Source: Paludibacteraceae bacterium (lineage in GTDB: Bacteria > Bacteroidota > Bacteroidia > Bacteroidales > Paludibacteraceae). Taken from it: 43,490 nucleotides of DNA. The translations under genes and the position numbers were made by a program. Below are positions 15,233 to 25,552 of the stretch, piece by piece. Below the pieces are notes generated by a model that saw nothing but the letters and a program-made list of their open reading frames with translations, ran no database searches and had not been told where the DNA came from. The stretch is taken from contig CANIXM010000001.1 in assembly GCA_947471245.1 (NCBI GenBank), forward strand, positions 1 through 43,490, in the 5' to 3' direction. Within the stretch, counting starts at the first letter, position 1. Each line of letters starts with the position of its first letter.

Positions 15233-16495
15233 ATGATTTATCATTTATTTCAATACTTAGAAACAAATTTTCACTTTCCAGGTGGGGGGTTGTTTAATTT
15301 CATCTCATTTCGTACAGGTCTGGCCTTTATAATGAGTTTGTTATTGTCCACTATGTTTGGGAGGCGAATCATTGATTATTTGCAAAAAATGCAAATTGGT
15401 GAAACCATCCGCGATTTGGGATTAGAAGGTCAAATGAGTAAAAAAGGAACTCCGACCATGGGAGGGGTTATCATTATTATTTCTATTCTTATACCCTCTT
15501 TGCTTTTGGGCAATCTCACCAATACTTACTTGCTGTTGATGATAATTTCCACCATTTGGATGGGATTGATTGGATTTTTGGATGATTACATCAAGGTTTT
15601 TTTGAAGAATAAAGAGGGGCTTAAAGGTCGATTTAAAGTTATTGGTCAAATAGGATTGGGTTTGATTGTGGGCTTGACAATGTATTTTAGTTCTGATGTA
15701 GTAATTCGTGAAAATAAAGAAGTGAAAGGAGAGGCAAGGGTAGAAAATGTATTGTATGCAAAACACGATGTGAAATCAACAAAATCCACCATTCCTTTTC
15801 TAAAGAATAATAATTTGGATTATGCTGATGCATTTGCTTGGGTCGGTGAAAACGCACAAAAATATGGATGGGTGTTGTTTGTCTTAGTGGTAATATTTAT
15901 AGTAACGGCCGTTTCCAACGGTGCTAATCTAACAGATGGACTAGATGGACTTGCCACAGGGTCTTCGGCCATCATGGGCGTGACCTTGGGGATATTGGCT
16001 TATGTGTCTGGTAACGTCAATTATGCTGGTTATTTGAATATCATGTACCTTCCAGGCACTGGAGAGTTGCTAGTATTTGCTGGTGCATTTATTGGAGCTA
16101 CAGTTGGTTTTTTGTGGTATAATGCTTTCCCAGCACAAGTTTTTATGGGTGATACAGGCAGTTTGACTATTGGTGGGATAATCGCTGTTTTTGCCATTAT
16201 CATTCGTAAGGAGTTGTTGATACCGATTTTATGCGGTGTGTTTTTGATAGAAAACTTATCGGTCATCATGCAAGTCGGTTATTTTAAATTTACGAAGAAA
16301 AAATATGGTGAAGGTCGTCGGATCTTCAAAATGACTCCTCTGCATCATCATTATCAAAAGCAAGGCAATGCTGGAATTCAAGCTTTAATACAACGTCCAC
16401 TACAGGCCTTACCCGAATCAAAAATCACGGTTCGCTTTTGGATCGTGGGGATAATTTTAGCAGCAATTACAATTATTACTTTGAAAATTAGATAG
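15233..16495 (+). CDS. mraY: phospho-N-acetylmuramoyl-pentapeptide-transferase
   Basis: Integral membrane enzyme that transfers phospho-MurNAc-pentapeptide to undecaprenyl phosphate, giving lipid I. The 420-residue protein has about ten hydrophobic helices. Diagnostic motifs are KKGTPTMGG, GFLDDYIKV with the Asp pair, NLTDGLDGLATG, VFMGDTGSL and MTPLHHHYQKQG. A region of about 60 residues between DDYIKV and NLTDGLDG is longer than in the E. coli protein, which I take to be usual for Bacteroidota MraY. Its TAG stop directly abuts the murD ATG, so the two are translated from one message. Confidence 0.97.
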   Translation: MIYHLFQYLETNFHFPGGGLFNFISFRTGLAFIMSLLLSTMFGRRIIDYLQKMQIGETIRDLGLEGQMSKKGTPTMGGVIIIISILIPSLLLGNLTNTYLLLMIISTIWMGLIGFLDDYIKVFLKNKEGLKGRFKVIGQIGLGLIVGLTMYFSSDVVIRENKEVKGEARVENVLYAKHDVKSTKSTIPFLKNNNLDYADAFAWVGENAQKYGWVLFVLVVIFIVTAVSNGANLTDGLDGLATGSSAIMGVTLGILAYVSGNVNYAGYLNIMYLPGTGELLVFAGAFIGATVGFLWYNAFPAQVFMGDTGSLTIGGIIAVFAIIIRKELLIPILCGVFLIENLSVIMQVGYFKFTKKKYGEGRRIFKMTPLHHHYQKQGNAGIQALIQRPLQALPESKITVRFWIVGIILAAITIITLKIR

Positions 16496-17836
16496 ATGAG
16501 TGATCAAAGAGTAGTGGTGTTAGGCGGCGGTGAAAGTGGAGCTGGCGCTGCAGTGTTGGCCAAACTTAAAGGTTTTGAGGTTTTTCTTTCAGATTTGTCT
16601 GAAATAAAAGCTGAGTACAAAGACCTTTTGGACCAATATCAAATAGAATGGGAAGAAAAGCAACATACAGAATCACTGATATTAAATGCTGATCAAGTGA
16701 TTAAAAGTCCAGGCATTCCTGATAAGGCTTCGCTGGTTGTCAAATTGAAAGGACTTGCTATTCCAGTATTATCAGAAATTGAATTTGCAGGAAGATATAC
16801 TAATGCAAAAATGATTTGTATCACAGGTAGTAATGGCAAAACTACCACTACCATGTTGGTGTATCATATTCTAAGAAATGCGGGCTTGAATGTTGGATTG
16901 GCCGGAAATGTAGGGCAAAGTTTTGCTTTACAGGTGGCTACAAAGAGCTTTGATTATTATGTGCTTGAGCTGAGTAGTTTTCAGCTTGATGGGATGAGTG
17001 AATTCAAAGCTGACATAGCCATTTTGCTCAATATCACCCCTGATCATTTGGACAGATACGATTATCAGTTTCAGAATTATATCGATTCAAAATTTCGGAT
17101 TACTCAAAATCAAACCGAAGATGATGCCTTTATTTTTTGGGAAAATGATCCTGTAATTCGACTTGAATTGGAGAAGCGAAATATCAAGTCTGCGATGTAT
17201 CCATTCGCTATTGAACGAAAAGAGAAGACGAATGCGTTTGTAGAAAACGATGAATTAATAATCAAAACACTAAAAACCTTATTGACCATGCCTACAGCCG
17301 AGCTCGCTTTGCAAGGAATGCACAATACCTATAACTCCATGGCGGCTGGATTGGCTGCTTCGATCATGAATGTAAGAAAGGAAAGTATTAGACAGTCGCT
17401 CCAGGATTTTCAAGGTGTGGAACATCGGCTGGAATATGTGGCGACTGTTAAAAATGTTAGATTTATCAATGACTCTAAAGCTACTAATGTCAATTCATGT
17501 TGGTACGCACTACAAAGCATGAAGAGTCCTGTGGTTCTAATTATGGGTGGTACAGATAAAGGTAATGATTATACAGAAATTGAAGAATTAGTAAGTAATA
17601 AAGTTAAAGCTTTGGTTTTTATGGGAATTGATAATGCTCCATTACATCGGTTTTTTGATGGAAAGTTGAAGCCCTGTGTTGATGTAACAAGTATGGAACA
17701 GGCTGTTCATGAGGCCTACCGTCTGGCCGAAAGTGGCGACACGGTATTATTGTCACCTTGTTGTGCCAGTTTTGATCTGTTTGTCAATTATGAAGACAGA
17801 GGAAAGCAATTTAAGCTTAGCGTAAGAAATCTATAA
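16496..17836 (+). CDS. murD: UDP-N-acetylmuramoyl-L-alanine--D-glutamate ligase
   Basis: Adds D-glutamate to UDP-MurNAc-L-Ala. The 446-residue protein starts with a Rossmann-like UDP-binding domain (VVVLGGGESGAGAAVLA). The central ATPase domain has the P-loop CITGSNGKTTTTMLV (about 107-121), LELSSFQLDG and NITPDHLDRY. The C-terminal domain includes FINDSKATNVNS and LLSPCCASFDLFVNYEDRGKQF, the standard MurD ending. It is immediately downstream of mraY with no gap and 31 bp upstream of ftsW. Confidence 0.97.
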   Translation: MSDQRVVVLGGGESGAGAAVLAKLKGFEVFLSDLSEIKAEYKDLLDQYQIEWEEKQHTESLILNADQVIKSPGIPDKASLVVKLKGLAIPVLSEIEFAGRYTNAKMICITGSNGKTTTTMLVYHILRNAGLNVGLAGNVGQSFALQVATKSFDYYVLELSSFQLDGMSEFKADIAILLNITPDHLDRYDYQFQNYIDSKFRITQNQTEDDAFIFWENDPVIRLELEKRNIKSAMYPFAIERKEKTNAFVENDELIIKTLKTLLTMPTAELALQGMHNTYNSMAAGLAASIMNVRKESIRQSLQDFQGVEHRLEYVATVKNVRFINDSKATNVNSCWYALQSMKSPVVLIMGGTDKGNDYTEIEELVSNKVKALVFMGIDNAPLHRFFDGKLKPCVDVTSMEQAVHEAYRLAESGDTVLLSPCCASFDLFVNYEDRGKQFKLSVRNL

Positions 17837-17867
17837 TCAATTTTAAAGAGACTTAAGTTTTAATCCA

Positions 17868-19091
17868 ATGGATAATTTGCTCAAAAAATACGTGAAAGGC
17901 GATCCAACACTTTGGATAGTATTCGTTTTTCTATGTATCATTTCTGCCATAGAAATGTACAGTGCTTCTAGTACACTGGCATTTGGGTCAGAGAGTTATA
18001 CAGGGCCGATGTTGCGTCATGTTGGATTTCTGATTGGTGGAGCTATAATAGCAATTTTTGTCCATTTGGTGCCTTATAAATACATTAAAATGGCTGCATA
18101 TCTGGCATTGGGATTGTCGGCTATACTTTTGGTGTGGGTAATTTTCAAAGGGCATAGCGAAAACGGAGCATCTCGATGGTTGGTTTTTATGGGAATTAAA
18201 TTTCAGCCATCAGAAATTGCAAAATTATCCGTTATTATTGTAGCGGCCGATTTTATTTCTAGAATTAGAGACGACGCTCAAAACGAATGGATGTACTTTA
18301 GAAATACTTTAATCATGGTTGGAGTGATTTGTGTGTTGATATTGTTTGACAATTTCTCAACAGCATTTCTATTGTTTGTAGTGGTATTTATCATGATGTT
18401 TATCGGTCGGGTGTCATTGTTGAAATTGCTGGGTATCGGAGGCGTGTTGATCGTAGGTTTGGTGCTTTGCTTTCTTTTGGTCAAAGCAGTCCCTAAAGAA
18501 AAGATGCCTAAGCTCTTTGACAGAGCCTATACTTGGGTAGCTCGCATAGACAGGTACAAAACCGAAAAAAACAACGAAGAAGGAAAATATGTCATTACTG
18601 ATGACAATTTACAAGTTCAGCATGGGCGTATTGCTATTGCACGTGGTGGAATGGTGGGTGTGTTCCCTGGCAACAGTGTAGAACGTGACTTTTTGCCTCA
18701 GGCTTATTCCGATTTTATATATTCCATCATCGTGGAGGAGATGGGTTTGTTAGGCGGCGTGTTTGTGATATTATTATACTTGGTGTTGCTCTTTCGTGCT
18801 GGTAGAATAGCTACCAAATGTACCACAGTTTTCCCTGCTTTGCTTGTGATCGGTTTGTCTTTGATGATTGTAATTCAGGCATTTATAAGTATGTCGGTGG
18901 CTACAAGTTTGGGACCAGTCACAGGACAACCATTGCCACTTATTAGTAGAGGTGGTACTTCAATACTGATTACATGCATTTATTTTGGAATAATATTTGG
19001 AGTAACTCGTCAGTTGAATGAAGAAGCTAAAGTATCAGATCCTCTGAAGCCAGAAAAGCAAATGCCAACTGTACAATTAGACGATTTGTAA
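17868..19091 (+). CDS. ftsW: FtsW, septal peptidoglycan glycosyltransferase
   Basis: SEDS-family lipid II polymerase of the divisome, 407 residues with about ten hydrophobic helices. Recognisable blocks are WIVFVFLCIISAIEMYSAS at the N-terminus, NGASRWLVFMGIKFQPSEIAKL, and QHGRIAIARGGMVGVFPGNSVERDFLPQAYSDFIYSIIVEEMG broken across a loop. At the end is TGQPLPLISRGGTS, close to the family's LPLxSxGGS. The position between murD and murG, next to ftsI in the same operon, supports FtsW rather than RodA. A 155-bp gap separates it from murG. Confidence 0.95.
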   Translation: MDNLLKKYVKGDPTLWIVFVFLCIISAIEMYSASSTLAFGSESYTGPMLRHVGFLIGGAIIAIFVHLVPYKYIKMAAYLALGLSAILLVWVIFKGHSENGASRWLVFMGIKFQPSEIAKLSVIIVAADFISRIRDDAQNEWMYFRNTLIMVGVICVLILFDNFSTAFLLFVVVFIMMFIGRVSLLKLLGIGGVLIVGLVLCFLLVKAVPKEKMPKLFDRAYTWVARIDRYKTEKNNEEGKYVITDDNLQVQHGRIAIARGGMVGVFPGNSVERDFLPQAYSDFIYSIIVEEMGLLGGVFVILLYLVLLFRAGRIATKCTTVFPALLVIGLSLMIVIQAFISMSVATSLGPVTGQPLPLISRGGTSILITCIYFGIIFGVTRQLNEEAKVSDPLKPEKQMPTVQLDDL

Positions 19092-19246
19092 TGACAAGTC
19101 TTTGAACATAAATAAGTATGGAAACCAATCATAAAACTCTTTACCAAAATATGTTTGGGACACACTATGGTATGATTTTTCACAACAAAATCGTCTCTGA
19201 TATCTTCCTCTAGTTGGTGGAGATTTAGGGGGTAAATTATAATTAT

Positions 19247-20353
19247 ATGAGCTATAAATATATAATAAGTGGTGGTGGAACTGGGGGTCATATTTTTCCA
19301 GCGCTAAGCATTGCTAATGCCCTGAAAGTCATTCAGCCTGATGCTGAAATCCTCTTTGTGGGTGCACTAGGTAGGATGGAAATGGAGCGAGTGCCAGCAG
19401 CCGGTTATTCCATCGAAGGATTGCCAGTAAGTGGTTTTGATAGAAAGAACCTGTTCAAAAACATTAAAGTGTTGATTAATCTTATTAACAGTTTAATCAA
19501 AGCCAGAAGAATTATTCGTAAATTTCGACCAGATATTGCAATCGGTGTAGGTGGATATGCCAGTGCACCTACACTTCGTGCTGCAGCGGCTCTTGGAATC
19601 CCGACATTGATTCAAGAGCAGAACTCTTATGCTGGTATAACCAATAAGCTGTTGGCGAAAAATGCTAGTAGAATTTGTGTCGCCTATCAGGGCATGGAAC
19701 GGTTTTTTCCTAAAGAAAAAATTATGTTAACAGGAAATCCTGTTCGTCAGGATTTGTTTCAAGTGTTACCCAAAGCGAACGCGGCTTATGACTTTTTTGG
19801 GTTTGATCCCACTAAGAAAACGATACTTGTAGTGGGTGGTAGTCTAGGTGCACGCACCATCAATCAAAGCATCATAGCACATCTTCCTAGATTGGCCAAC
19901 GCAGACGTACAGGTAATCTGGCAGACTGGAAAGTTTTATATCCAAGATGCAACTTCGAAAGCAAAGGATTATGTGTCTAGTAAATTTATAGTTACAGATT
20001 TTGTTTCGAGGATGGATTATGCATATTCCATTGCCGATTTGGTGGTTTCACGTGCAGGTGCAAGTTCCATCTCAGAATTATGTTTGTTGGCAAAACCAGT
20101 GATATTGGTTCCATCACCCAATGTGGCCGAAGACCACCAAACACAGAATGCATTGGCTCTGGTCAATAAGCAAGCAGCCGTCATGATAAAAGATGTGGAT
20201 GCCAAAGAGCAACTTGTAGATGCCACATTGGCATTGATTCAAGATGAGGAAAGATTGAAAGAGATGAGTGGTAATATATTACAACTAGCCGAAAAGGATT
20301 CGGCTCAACGGATAGCGAACGAAATTATAAGTATCGTATCTCAAAGAAAGTAA
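19247..20353 (+). CDS. murG: UDP-GlcNAc:lipid I GlcNAc transferase
   Basis: Peripheral membrane glycosyltransferase (GT28) converting lipid I to lipid II. The 368-residue protein begins with the glycine-rich loop IISGGGTGGHIFPALSIA (about residues 6-23). Other blocks are GVGGYASAPTLRAA, LIQEQNSYAGITNKLLA, GGSLGARTINQSI, and the donor-binding SRAGASSISELCLLAKPVILVP, split over the second Rossmann domain. The 155 bp before the start contain no gene and no strong promoter. murC follows after 34 bp. Confidence 0.97.
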   Translation: MSYKYIISGGGTGGHIFPALSIANALKVIQPDAEILFVGALGRMEMERVPAAGYSIEGLPVSGFDRKNLFKNIKVLINLINSLIKARRIIRKFRPDIAIGVGGYASAPTLRAAAALGIPTLIQEQNSYAGITNKLLAKNASRICVAYQGMERFFPKEKIMLTGNPVRQDLFQVLPKANAAYDFFGFDPTKKTILVVGGSLGARTINQSIIAHLPRLANADVQVIWQTGKFYIQDATSKAKDYVSSKFIVTDFVSRMDYAYSIADLVVSRAGASSISELCLLAKPVILVPSPNVAEDHQTQNALALVNKQAAVMIKDVDAKEQLVDATLALIQDEERLKEMSGNILQLAEKDSAQRIANEIISIVSQRK

Positions 20354-20387
20354 AACGGGTGGGAATCGTGTTGCATTTAATTGAAAA

Positions 20388-21785
20388 ATGAAAACAATTA
20401 TGAATAAGTTTACAAGGTATTATTTTTTAGGGGTTGGCGGTATTGGGATGAGTGCCATTGCTCGATATTACAATACCAAGGGGTTAAAAGTGGCAGGCTA
20501 TGATAGAACAGCATCTAAGTTAACTGCAGATTTGGAAGCCGAAGGTATATCGGTAATCACTTCTCAAGAGGTGGAAAGTATTCCTGCAGATTATCGATTG
20601 GCAAAAAACACAATGGTGATTGTTACGCCTGCTATTCCTGCTGATCATCCTCAGCTGAAGTTCTTCAAAGAGAATGGTTTCACCATCTTGAAGCGAGCAC
20701 AAGTGCTGGGCGATCTTACTAAGACCAGTAAAGGTATTTGCATTGCTGGCACACATGGCAAAACAACTACTTCTACCATCGTAGCGCATCTTTTATATCA
20801 ATCGCAAGTTTCATGCAATGCTTTTTTGGGTGGAATAGCCAATAACTACCAAACCAATCTGTTGCTTTCCAAAGAAAGTAATTTGGTGGTGATAGAGGCA
20901 GATGAGTATGACCGATCGTTTCACCAGTTATCTCCCTATATGGCAGTGATTACTTCAGCAGATCCTGATCATTTGGACATATACGGCACTGCAGAAGCCT
21001 TTCGTGAAAGCTTTGAACATTTTACATCGTTGATACGTCCAGGTGGGGCGTTAATTATGCGAACAGGGATAGACGTAAAGCCCATCTTGCAGAAAGGTGT
21101 GAAGCTATACACTTACTCCATGAATGAAGGTGGTGACTTCACCGCCGAGAATATTCGAACAGTAAAGGGTGAAATCCATTTTGATTTTGTTGCACCTACT
21201 GAGCGCATCAATGATGTACGTCTGGGTGTACCCGCATTGATAAATGTAGAGAATAGTGTTGCAGCAATGGCGTTGGCTTGGCTCAATGGCGTGACAGTGG
21301 ATGAATTGAGAGTAGGAATATCTTCTTTCTCAGGCATTTATAGACGTTTCAATGTTGTATATAAATCAGATAAAGTGGTGTATATTGATGACTATGCCCA
21401 TCATCCTACTGAATTGAGAGCGAGTATTGAATCTATTCGAAGCTTGTATCCCGGACGAAAGATTACTGGCGTGTTTCAGCCTCATTTGTATTCGCGCACA
21501 CGTGATTTTGCAAAAGAATTTGCAGCCGAATTGACTAAACTCGATGAATTAATACTGTTGGATATCTATCCAGCACGTGAGCAACCCATCGCTGGAGTGG
21601 ATGCAGAACTTATCATGAGCAATGTTAAACTGGATCAAAAAACTTTGTGCTCTACTGAAAAACTATTACCTTTACTAGCTGAAAAACAATTGGATGTGAT
21701 TGTAACATTTGGTGCAGGAGATATTGATAAAATGGTGCCAAAAATTAAGGATTTTCTCAAAAAGGGAATTGAAAAAGCCGATTGA
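20388..21785 (+). CDS. murC: UDP-N-acetylmuramate--L-alanine ligase
   Basis: First Mur ligase, joining L-alanine to UDP-MurNAc. The 465-residue protein has the N-terminal YFLGVGGIGMSAIARYY, the P-loop CIAGTHGKTTTSTIV, EADEYDRSFHQLSP, DDYAHHPTELRASIE and VFQPHLYSRTRDF. These are all typical of MurC and distinguish it from MurE and MurD. An alternative ATG four codons downstream (20400) would give MNKFTRYYFLG and is equally plausible. No ddl gene follows; ftsQ comes after 206 bp of non-coding DNA. Confidence 0.96.
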   Translation: MKTIMNKFTRYYFLGVGGIGMSAIARYYNTKGLKVAGYDRTASKLTADLEAEGISVITSQEVESIPADYRLAKNTMVIVTPAIPADHPQLKFFKENGFTILKRAQVLGDLTKTSKGICIAGTHGKTTTSTIVAHLLYQSQVSCNAFLGGIANNYQTNLLLSKESNLVVIEADEYDRSFHQLSPYMAVITSADPDHLDIYGTAEAFRESFEHFTSLIRPGGALIMRTGIDVKPILQKGVKLYTYSMNEGGDFTAENIRTVKGEIHFDFVAPTERINDVRLGVPALINVENSVAAMALAWLNGVTVDELRVGISSFSGIYRRFNVVYKSDKVVYIDDYAHHPTELRASIESIRSLYPGRKITGVFQPHLYSRTRDFAKEFAAELTKLDELILLDIYPAREQPIAGVDAELIMSNVKLDQKTLCSTEKLLPLLAEKQLDVIVTFGAGDIDKMVPKIKDFLKKGIEKAD

Positions 21786-21991
21786 ACTATTTTTTTATTC
21801 TCAAGGTATAGCTCTAAGATATGATCGGAGTACGAATCTTGATTTTTTTTCTCATTGAGTCATGATTTGGTTGTTATGTACGGAACGAAATATCCACTTT
21901 GTTTCTAGTTTGACATTTTTATTTAGCTTTTAGAAGCATATATCCATGCTCTTTTTTTTCAATACAGTTTTACGAATCAAGTTATATAAAC

Positions 21992-22804
21992 ATGCAACCG
22001 AAAATTAAATACATACTCATCACCATTTTTTCTGTGTTGACAGTGGTGTATTTGTTGTTTTCGATGCAGTTTTTTTCTGGGGTAAGAAATGTAAATGTTT
22101 GTAAACAGTTGCATATCAAGCTTGATGATGCTAACACTGTGAGGCTAATCAGTGAAAAGGATATTGCTCGATTGTTAGAGAATGAGCATTTGAATCCGGT
22201 GGGTAAGTCTTATTCTGTGATTCGAACTGAAAAGATTGAGCGATTTCTGAAAAGTCATCCAATGGTGAAACGAGCTGAATGTTATAAAACACCAGATGGG
22301 ATGGTCAATGTCACTGTGCTGCAACGCACGCCAAAATTCAGGGTGGTCGGTTACCAAAGTTATTACATTGACCAAGACAAGGAAAGAATGCCCATTTCAC
22401 CCAATTATGCTGCTTATATACCTGTAGTGTCAGGGAGAGTTACTTTGAGCATGGCTAAAGGGCAATTGTTTGATTTTGTGAGTTTTTTAGAAAAAAATCC
22501 GTTTTGGGATGCTCAGATTGAGCAAATTTATATACGAGATGACCTGAAAGTAGAATTGGTGCCACGCGTAGGCGATGCCATAATTTTATTGGGTAGTTTT
22601 GATAGGTACGAAGCCAAGTTAAAGAAGCTAGAAAAACTTTATACCAAAGGGTTCAATATCGTGGGTTGGAACAAGTATAAGGTGATCAATCTTGAGTACA
22701 AAGATCAAGTCGTATGTTCACGTAGTGAGTTTGTGATGCGGCCTGTAGTTTCCGATTCAGTTTCAATTGAAGTTAAAGATAGTATTATTGCAAAGAAAAT
22801 ATGA
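21992..22804 (+). CDS. ftsQ: cell division protein FtsQ/DivIB
   Basis: A 270-residue bitopic divisome protein. A short cytoplasmic N-terminus is followed by a hydrophobic segment at about residues 8-28 (YILITIFSVLTVVYLLFSMQ) and a periplasmic domain. Within it, LNPVGKSYSVIRTEKIERFLKSHPMVKRAECYKTPDG fits the POTRA domain, followed by VNVTVLQRTPKFRVV and a beta domain containing YEAKLKKLEKLYTKGF. FtsQ links FtsA/FtsZ on the inside with FtsL/FtsB outside. Identity rests on this architecture plus its position before ftsA, with which it overlaps by 4 bp (ATGA). Confidence 0.88.
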   Translation: MQPKIKYILITIFSVLTVVYLLFSMQFFSGVRNVNVCKQLHIKLDDANTVRLISEKDIARLLENEHLNPVGKSYSVIRTEKIERFLKSHPMVKRAECYKTPDGMVNVTVLQRTPKFRVVGYQSYYIDQDKERMPISPNYAAYIPVVSGRVTLSMAKGQLFDFVSFLEKNPFWDAQIEQIYIRDDLKVELVPRVGDAIILLGSFDRYEAKLKKLEKLYTKGFNIVGWNKYKVINLEYKDQVVCSRSEFVMRPVVSDSVSIEVKDSIIAKKI

Positions 22805-24078
22805 TTTCAGATAAACAATTCGTTGCCATTGATTTAGGTGGTTCGTGTATCAGGGCTTTGGCTGCTGAGATGCAGACCAATGGAGCCATTAGAATACTTT
22901 CAGAAGAGAGTATTGAATCGGATGATGTAAAGTGTGGCATTGTAGAACAAACCGCATCTCCAAAAATCACAACGATACAGAGATACCTACAAAACAGTTC
23001 GAAAATACCCGAAATAACAATGGTGACAGTTGCTCTGGGAGCACGGACAATGAAGCAAATCCCTGTCACAGTAACCAAATTTGTGGGCAGAGAGCGAAAA
23101 GTCACACAAGAACTACTGGACGAGATGAAAATGGAATGTAAAACCTCCTTTCAACACACCAATATTTCAATTTATGATGTAATTCCCATTTCTTACGAGA
23201 TAGACAGTGTACGAGTTTTTGAACCGCTCGGCAAACAAGGCACTCAAATCATTGGAAATTATAACCTCATCGTGGGCTCCTCTCAAATTAAAGATAAGTT
23301 GGATGCTTGCTTTGTACGTACTGGCTTGGTGTTAGAACACACCCCATTAGCTGTTGAAGCCCTATCTACAGTTTTGTTGGAAGATGCGGATAGAGAAGAT
23401 GGTTGTGGATTGATCAATTTCGGTGCTTCGACAACTACTTTTGCAGCCTACAAAGAAGGAGTATTGCAGTATTTGCTAGTGGTGCCACTTGGTGCAAAAA
23501 CCATTACAAAAGACATTCAGGACTTAGGAATTAGCTTTGCAAATGCCGAAAAATTGAAGTGTATAATGGGAAATGCATTAGAGTCAAAAGTCGATGATCC
23601 TGTATATGTACAAATACCAGCTGAGATAGAAGGAAAACCACCAGTTCGTATTTCTACACAATTTATTGCCACCATCATCGAGGCAAGAATGGAAGAACTT
23701 CTACAGCCCATTGTCGATGCCATTTCATTATTGCCTTTTTCGCTGGATGCTGGAATAGTTATTTCGGGCGGCGGTGCAAAATTGACAAATATAATAGACC
23801 TCATACAATCAAAAACTGACATGCCTACCCGCTACGGAAACCATACCGAATGGTTGTCTGATGACACGGATGAAAAGTATTATGATCCTAGTTATGCACA
23901 GCTAGTGGGAACTATCATTCTTACGGATGAATACCGAAAAAATCACCCAATAGAGGAAACGGTAGCCGACCCCGAAAAGAAACCAAAAATAAAAAAAGGT
24001 GGTAAGATTAGAGAAAAAGTGTCGCAAGGGTTCTTTAATTTTTTCAGCGATGAGAATCAAATGAATCAAAATAAATAG
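22801..24078 (+). CDS. ftsA: cell division protein FtsA
   Basis: Actin-like ATPase that tethers FtsZ filaments to the membrane. The 425-residue protein shows phosphate 1 (VAIDLGGSCIRALAAE, about 7-22), phosphate 2 (CGLINFGASTTTFAAYKEG), and the adenosine motif (GIVISGGGAKLTNIIDL). The usual subdomain 1C lies between them. The C-terminus KIREKVSQGFFNFF is a candidate amphipathic membrane-targeting helix, although the chain continues with a polar tail (SDENQMNQNK). It starts inside the ftsQ stop (ATGA). ftsZ begins 99 bp downstream. Confidence 0.95.
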   Translation: MISDKQFVAIDLGGSCIRALAAEMQTNGAIRILSEESIESDDVKCGIVEQTASPKITTIQRYLQNSSKIPEITMVTVALGARTMKQIPVTVTKFVGRERKVTQELLDEMKMECKTSFQHTNISIYDVIPISYEIDSVRVFEPLGKQGTQIIGNYNLIVGSSQIKDKLDACFVRTGLVLEHTPLAVEALSTVLLEDADREDGCGLINFGASTTTFAAYKEGVLQYLLVVPLGAKTITKDIQDLGISFANAEKLKCIMGNALESKVDDPVYVQIPAEIEGKPPVRISTQFIATIIEARMEELLQPIVDAISLLPFSLDAGIVISGGGAKLTNIIDLIQSKTDMPTRYGNHTEWLSDDTDEKYYDPSYAQLVGTIILTDEYRKNHPIEETVADPEKKPKIKKGGKIREKVSQGFFNFFSDENQMNQNK

Positions 24079-24177
24079 TTTCTTAATATGCATTTTAAAA
24101 TGAGGATGAAACTGCGAGCAGGTACAAAATCCTTTTAAATTTTAAATTTCTAATTATTAATTACAAAATCACGTTAT

Positions 24178-25524
24178 ATGGGATATTTAGACGAAGGTTT
24201 ACCAATTGCATTACCAGTGGTAGACAGTACAATTATAAAAGTCATCGGTGTAGGTGGCGGTGGTGGTAATGCGGTAAACCACATGTATCGTCAGGGAATT
24301 ACTGATGTGACTTTCGTGGTGTGTAATACCGACAATCAGGCGTTGAATACTTCGCCCGTTCCCTACAAGATCCAACTAGGTGGTACCACTGCCGAAGGAC
24401 TAGGAGCTGGTGGCAAACCCGAAGTGGCCAAAATGGCTGCCGAAGAATCCATTGCTGCTATTGAAAAAATGCTTGAAGATAATACCAAAATGGTATTTAT
24501 CACTGCAGGTATGGGAGGTGGCACTGGCACTGGGGCTTCGCCAGTTGTAGCCAAAGCCGCTCATGATATGGGTATTCTCACAGTAGGTATAGTAACCATC
24601 CCATTTGCCTTTGAAGGAAATTTAAAAATTCGTCAGGCGCTGGAGGGTGTAGCCGCTCTTAGTCAGCATGTGGATGCATTGTTGGTGATAAATAATGAGA
24701 AATTGAAGGAAATACATCCTGACTTGGAACTTTCTAACGCATTTGCCAAAGCCGATGATGTGCTTACCAATGCAGCCAAAGCCATTGCAGAAATAATAAC
24801 CGTGCCTGGCTATATCAATACTGACTTTGCCGATGTGTACAGCATCATGAAAGACGGTAATGTGGCTATTATGAATACTGGTTTTGCTTCGGGTGAGAAT
24901 AGAATTACCAAAGCGATTGATGATGCATTGGTATCACCACTATTGAACACCAGTGACGTCAGTGGGGCAAGCAAGATATTGTTGAGCTTGTATTGTTCTA
25001 CTACCGACCAAATAAAAATGGAAGAAGTGGAGCAAATCCACGACTTTATGAAGAAAGTGGGCGACAATGTGCAAGTTATATGGGGTGCCAGCTTTGATGA
25101 CTCATTGGGTGAACGTGTCAAAATCACACTCATTGCCACAGGTTTTGACGTGAGTGACATCCCTGGCATGCCAAAGTCATTGGTTGAAAAACCTCAGCCA
25201 CAAACAACTTCTTCTCCAAAAGTGATACACAGTTATGAGTCTGCTCAACCAGAGCTAAGTGCTTCACCTGAACCCGAATTAACAAAACCGATAGTGGATA
25301 TGGATTTATCTTCTATTACGGAATTTGATTCAGAAGAACCCGCACCTAAACCAGATACTGACAAAGCATTCGAAATGTATTACGGAGCTGGATCAAAAGC
25401 CCCCGCCGAACCCGAACCAGAGCCCTCGCTTCCTACAATCACGCTAGACGACTTAGAAGACGAAGCCACCCTAAAAGATGTGGAGAACATACCTGCTTGG
25501 AAACGTAAATTGATGAGAGGATAA
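24178..25524 (+). CDS. ftsZ: cell division GTPase FtsZ
   Basis: Tubulin homologue forming the division ring. The 448-residue protein has the N-terminal KVIGVGGGGGNAVNHMY and the tubulin signature GMGGGTGTGASPVV (Gly113-Gly119 loop). The T7 region lies around NTDFADVYSIMKDG. The globular core ends near residue 335. It is followed by a roughly 95-residue Pro/Glu-rich disordered linker (EPEPEPSLP and similar). The terminal peptide NIPAWKRKLMRG resembles the conserved C-terminal FtsA-binding peptide (IPAFLRR-like). yqeY follows after 28 bp. Confidence 0.97.
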   Translation: MGYLDEGLPIALPVVDSTIIKVIGVGGGGGNAVNHMYRQGITDVTFVVCNTDNQALNTSPVPYKIQLGGTTAEGLGAGGKPEVAKMAAEESIAAIEKMLEDNTKMVFITAGMGGGTGTGASPVVAKAAHDMGILTVGIVTIPFAFEGNLKIRQALEGVAALSQHVDALLVINNEKLKEIHPDLELSNAFAKADDVLTNAAKAIAEIITVPGYINTDFADVYSIMKDGNVAIMNTGFASGENRITKAIDDALVSPLLNTSDVSGASKILLSLYCSTTDQIKMEEVEQIHDFMKKVGDNVQVIWGASFDDSLGERVKITLIATGFDVSDIPGMPKSLVEKPQPQTTSSPKVIHSYESAQPELSASPEPELTKPIVDMDLSSITEFDSEEPAPKPDTDKAFEMYYGAGSKAPAEPEPEPSLPTITLDDLEDEATLKDVENIPAWKRKLMRG

Positions 25525-25552
25525 TAATACCAACCGTAGACATAAAAATAAA

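Noticed and set aside
14693..15244. 183-codon minus-strand frame over the end of murE
   Set aside because: It is antisense to conserved murE sequence, and its C-terminal and N-terminal halves have no recognisable motifs. Part of it is translated from the 8-bp repeat.
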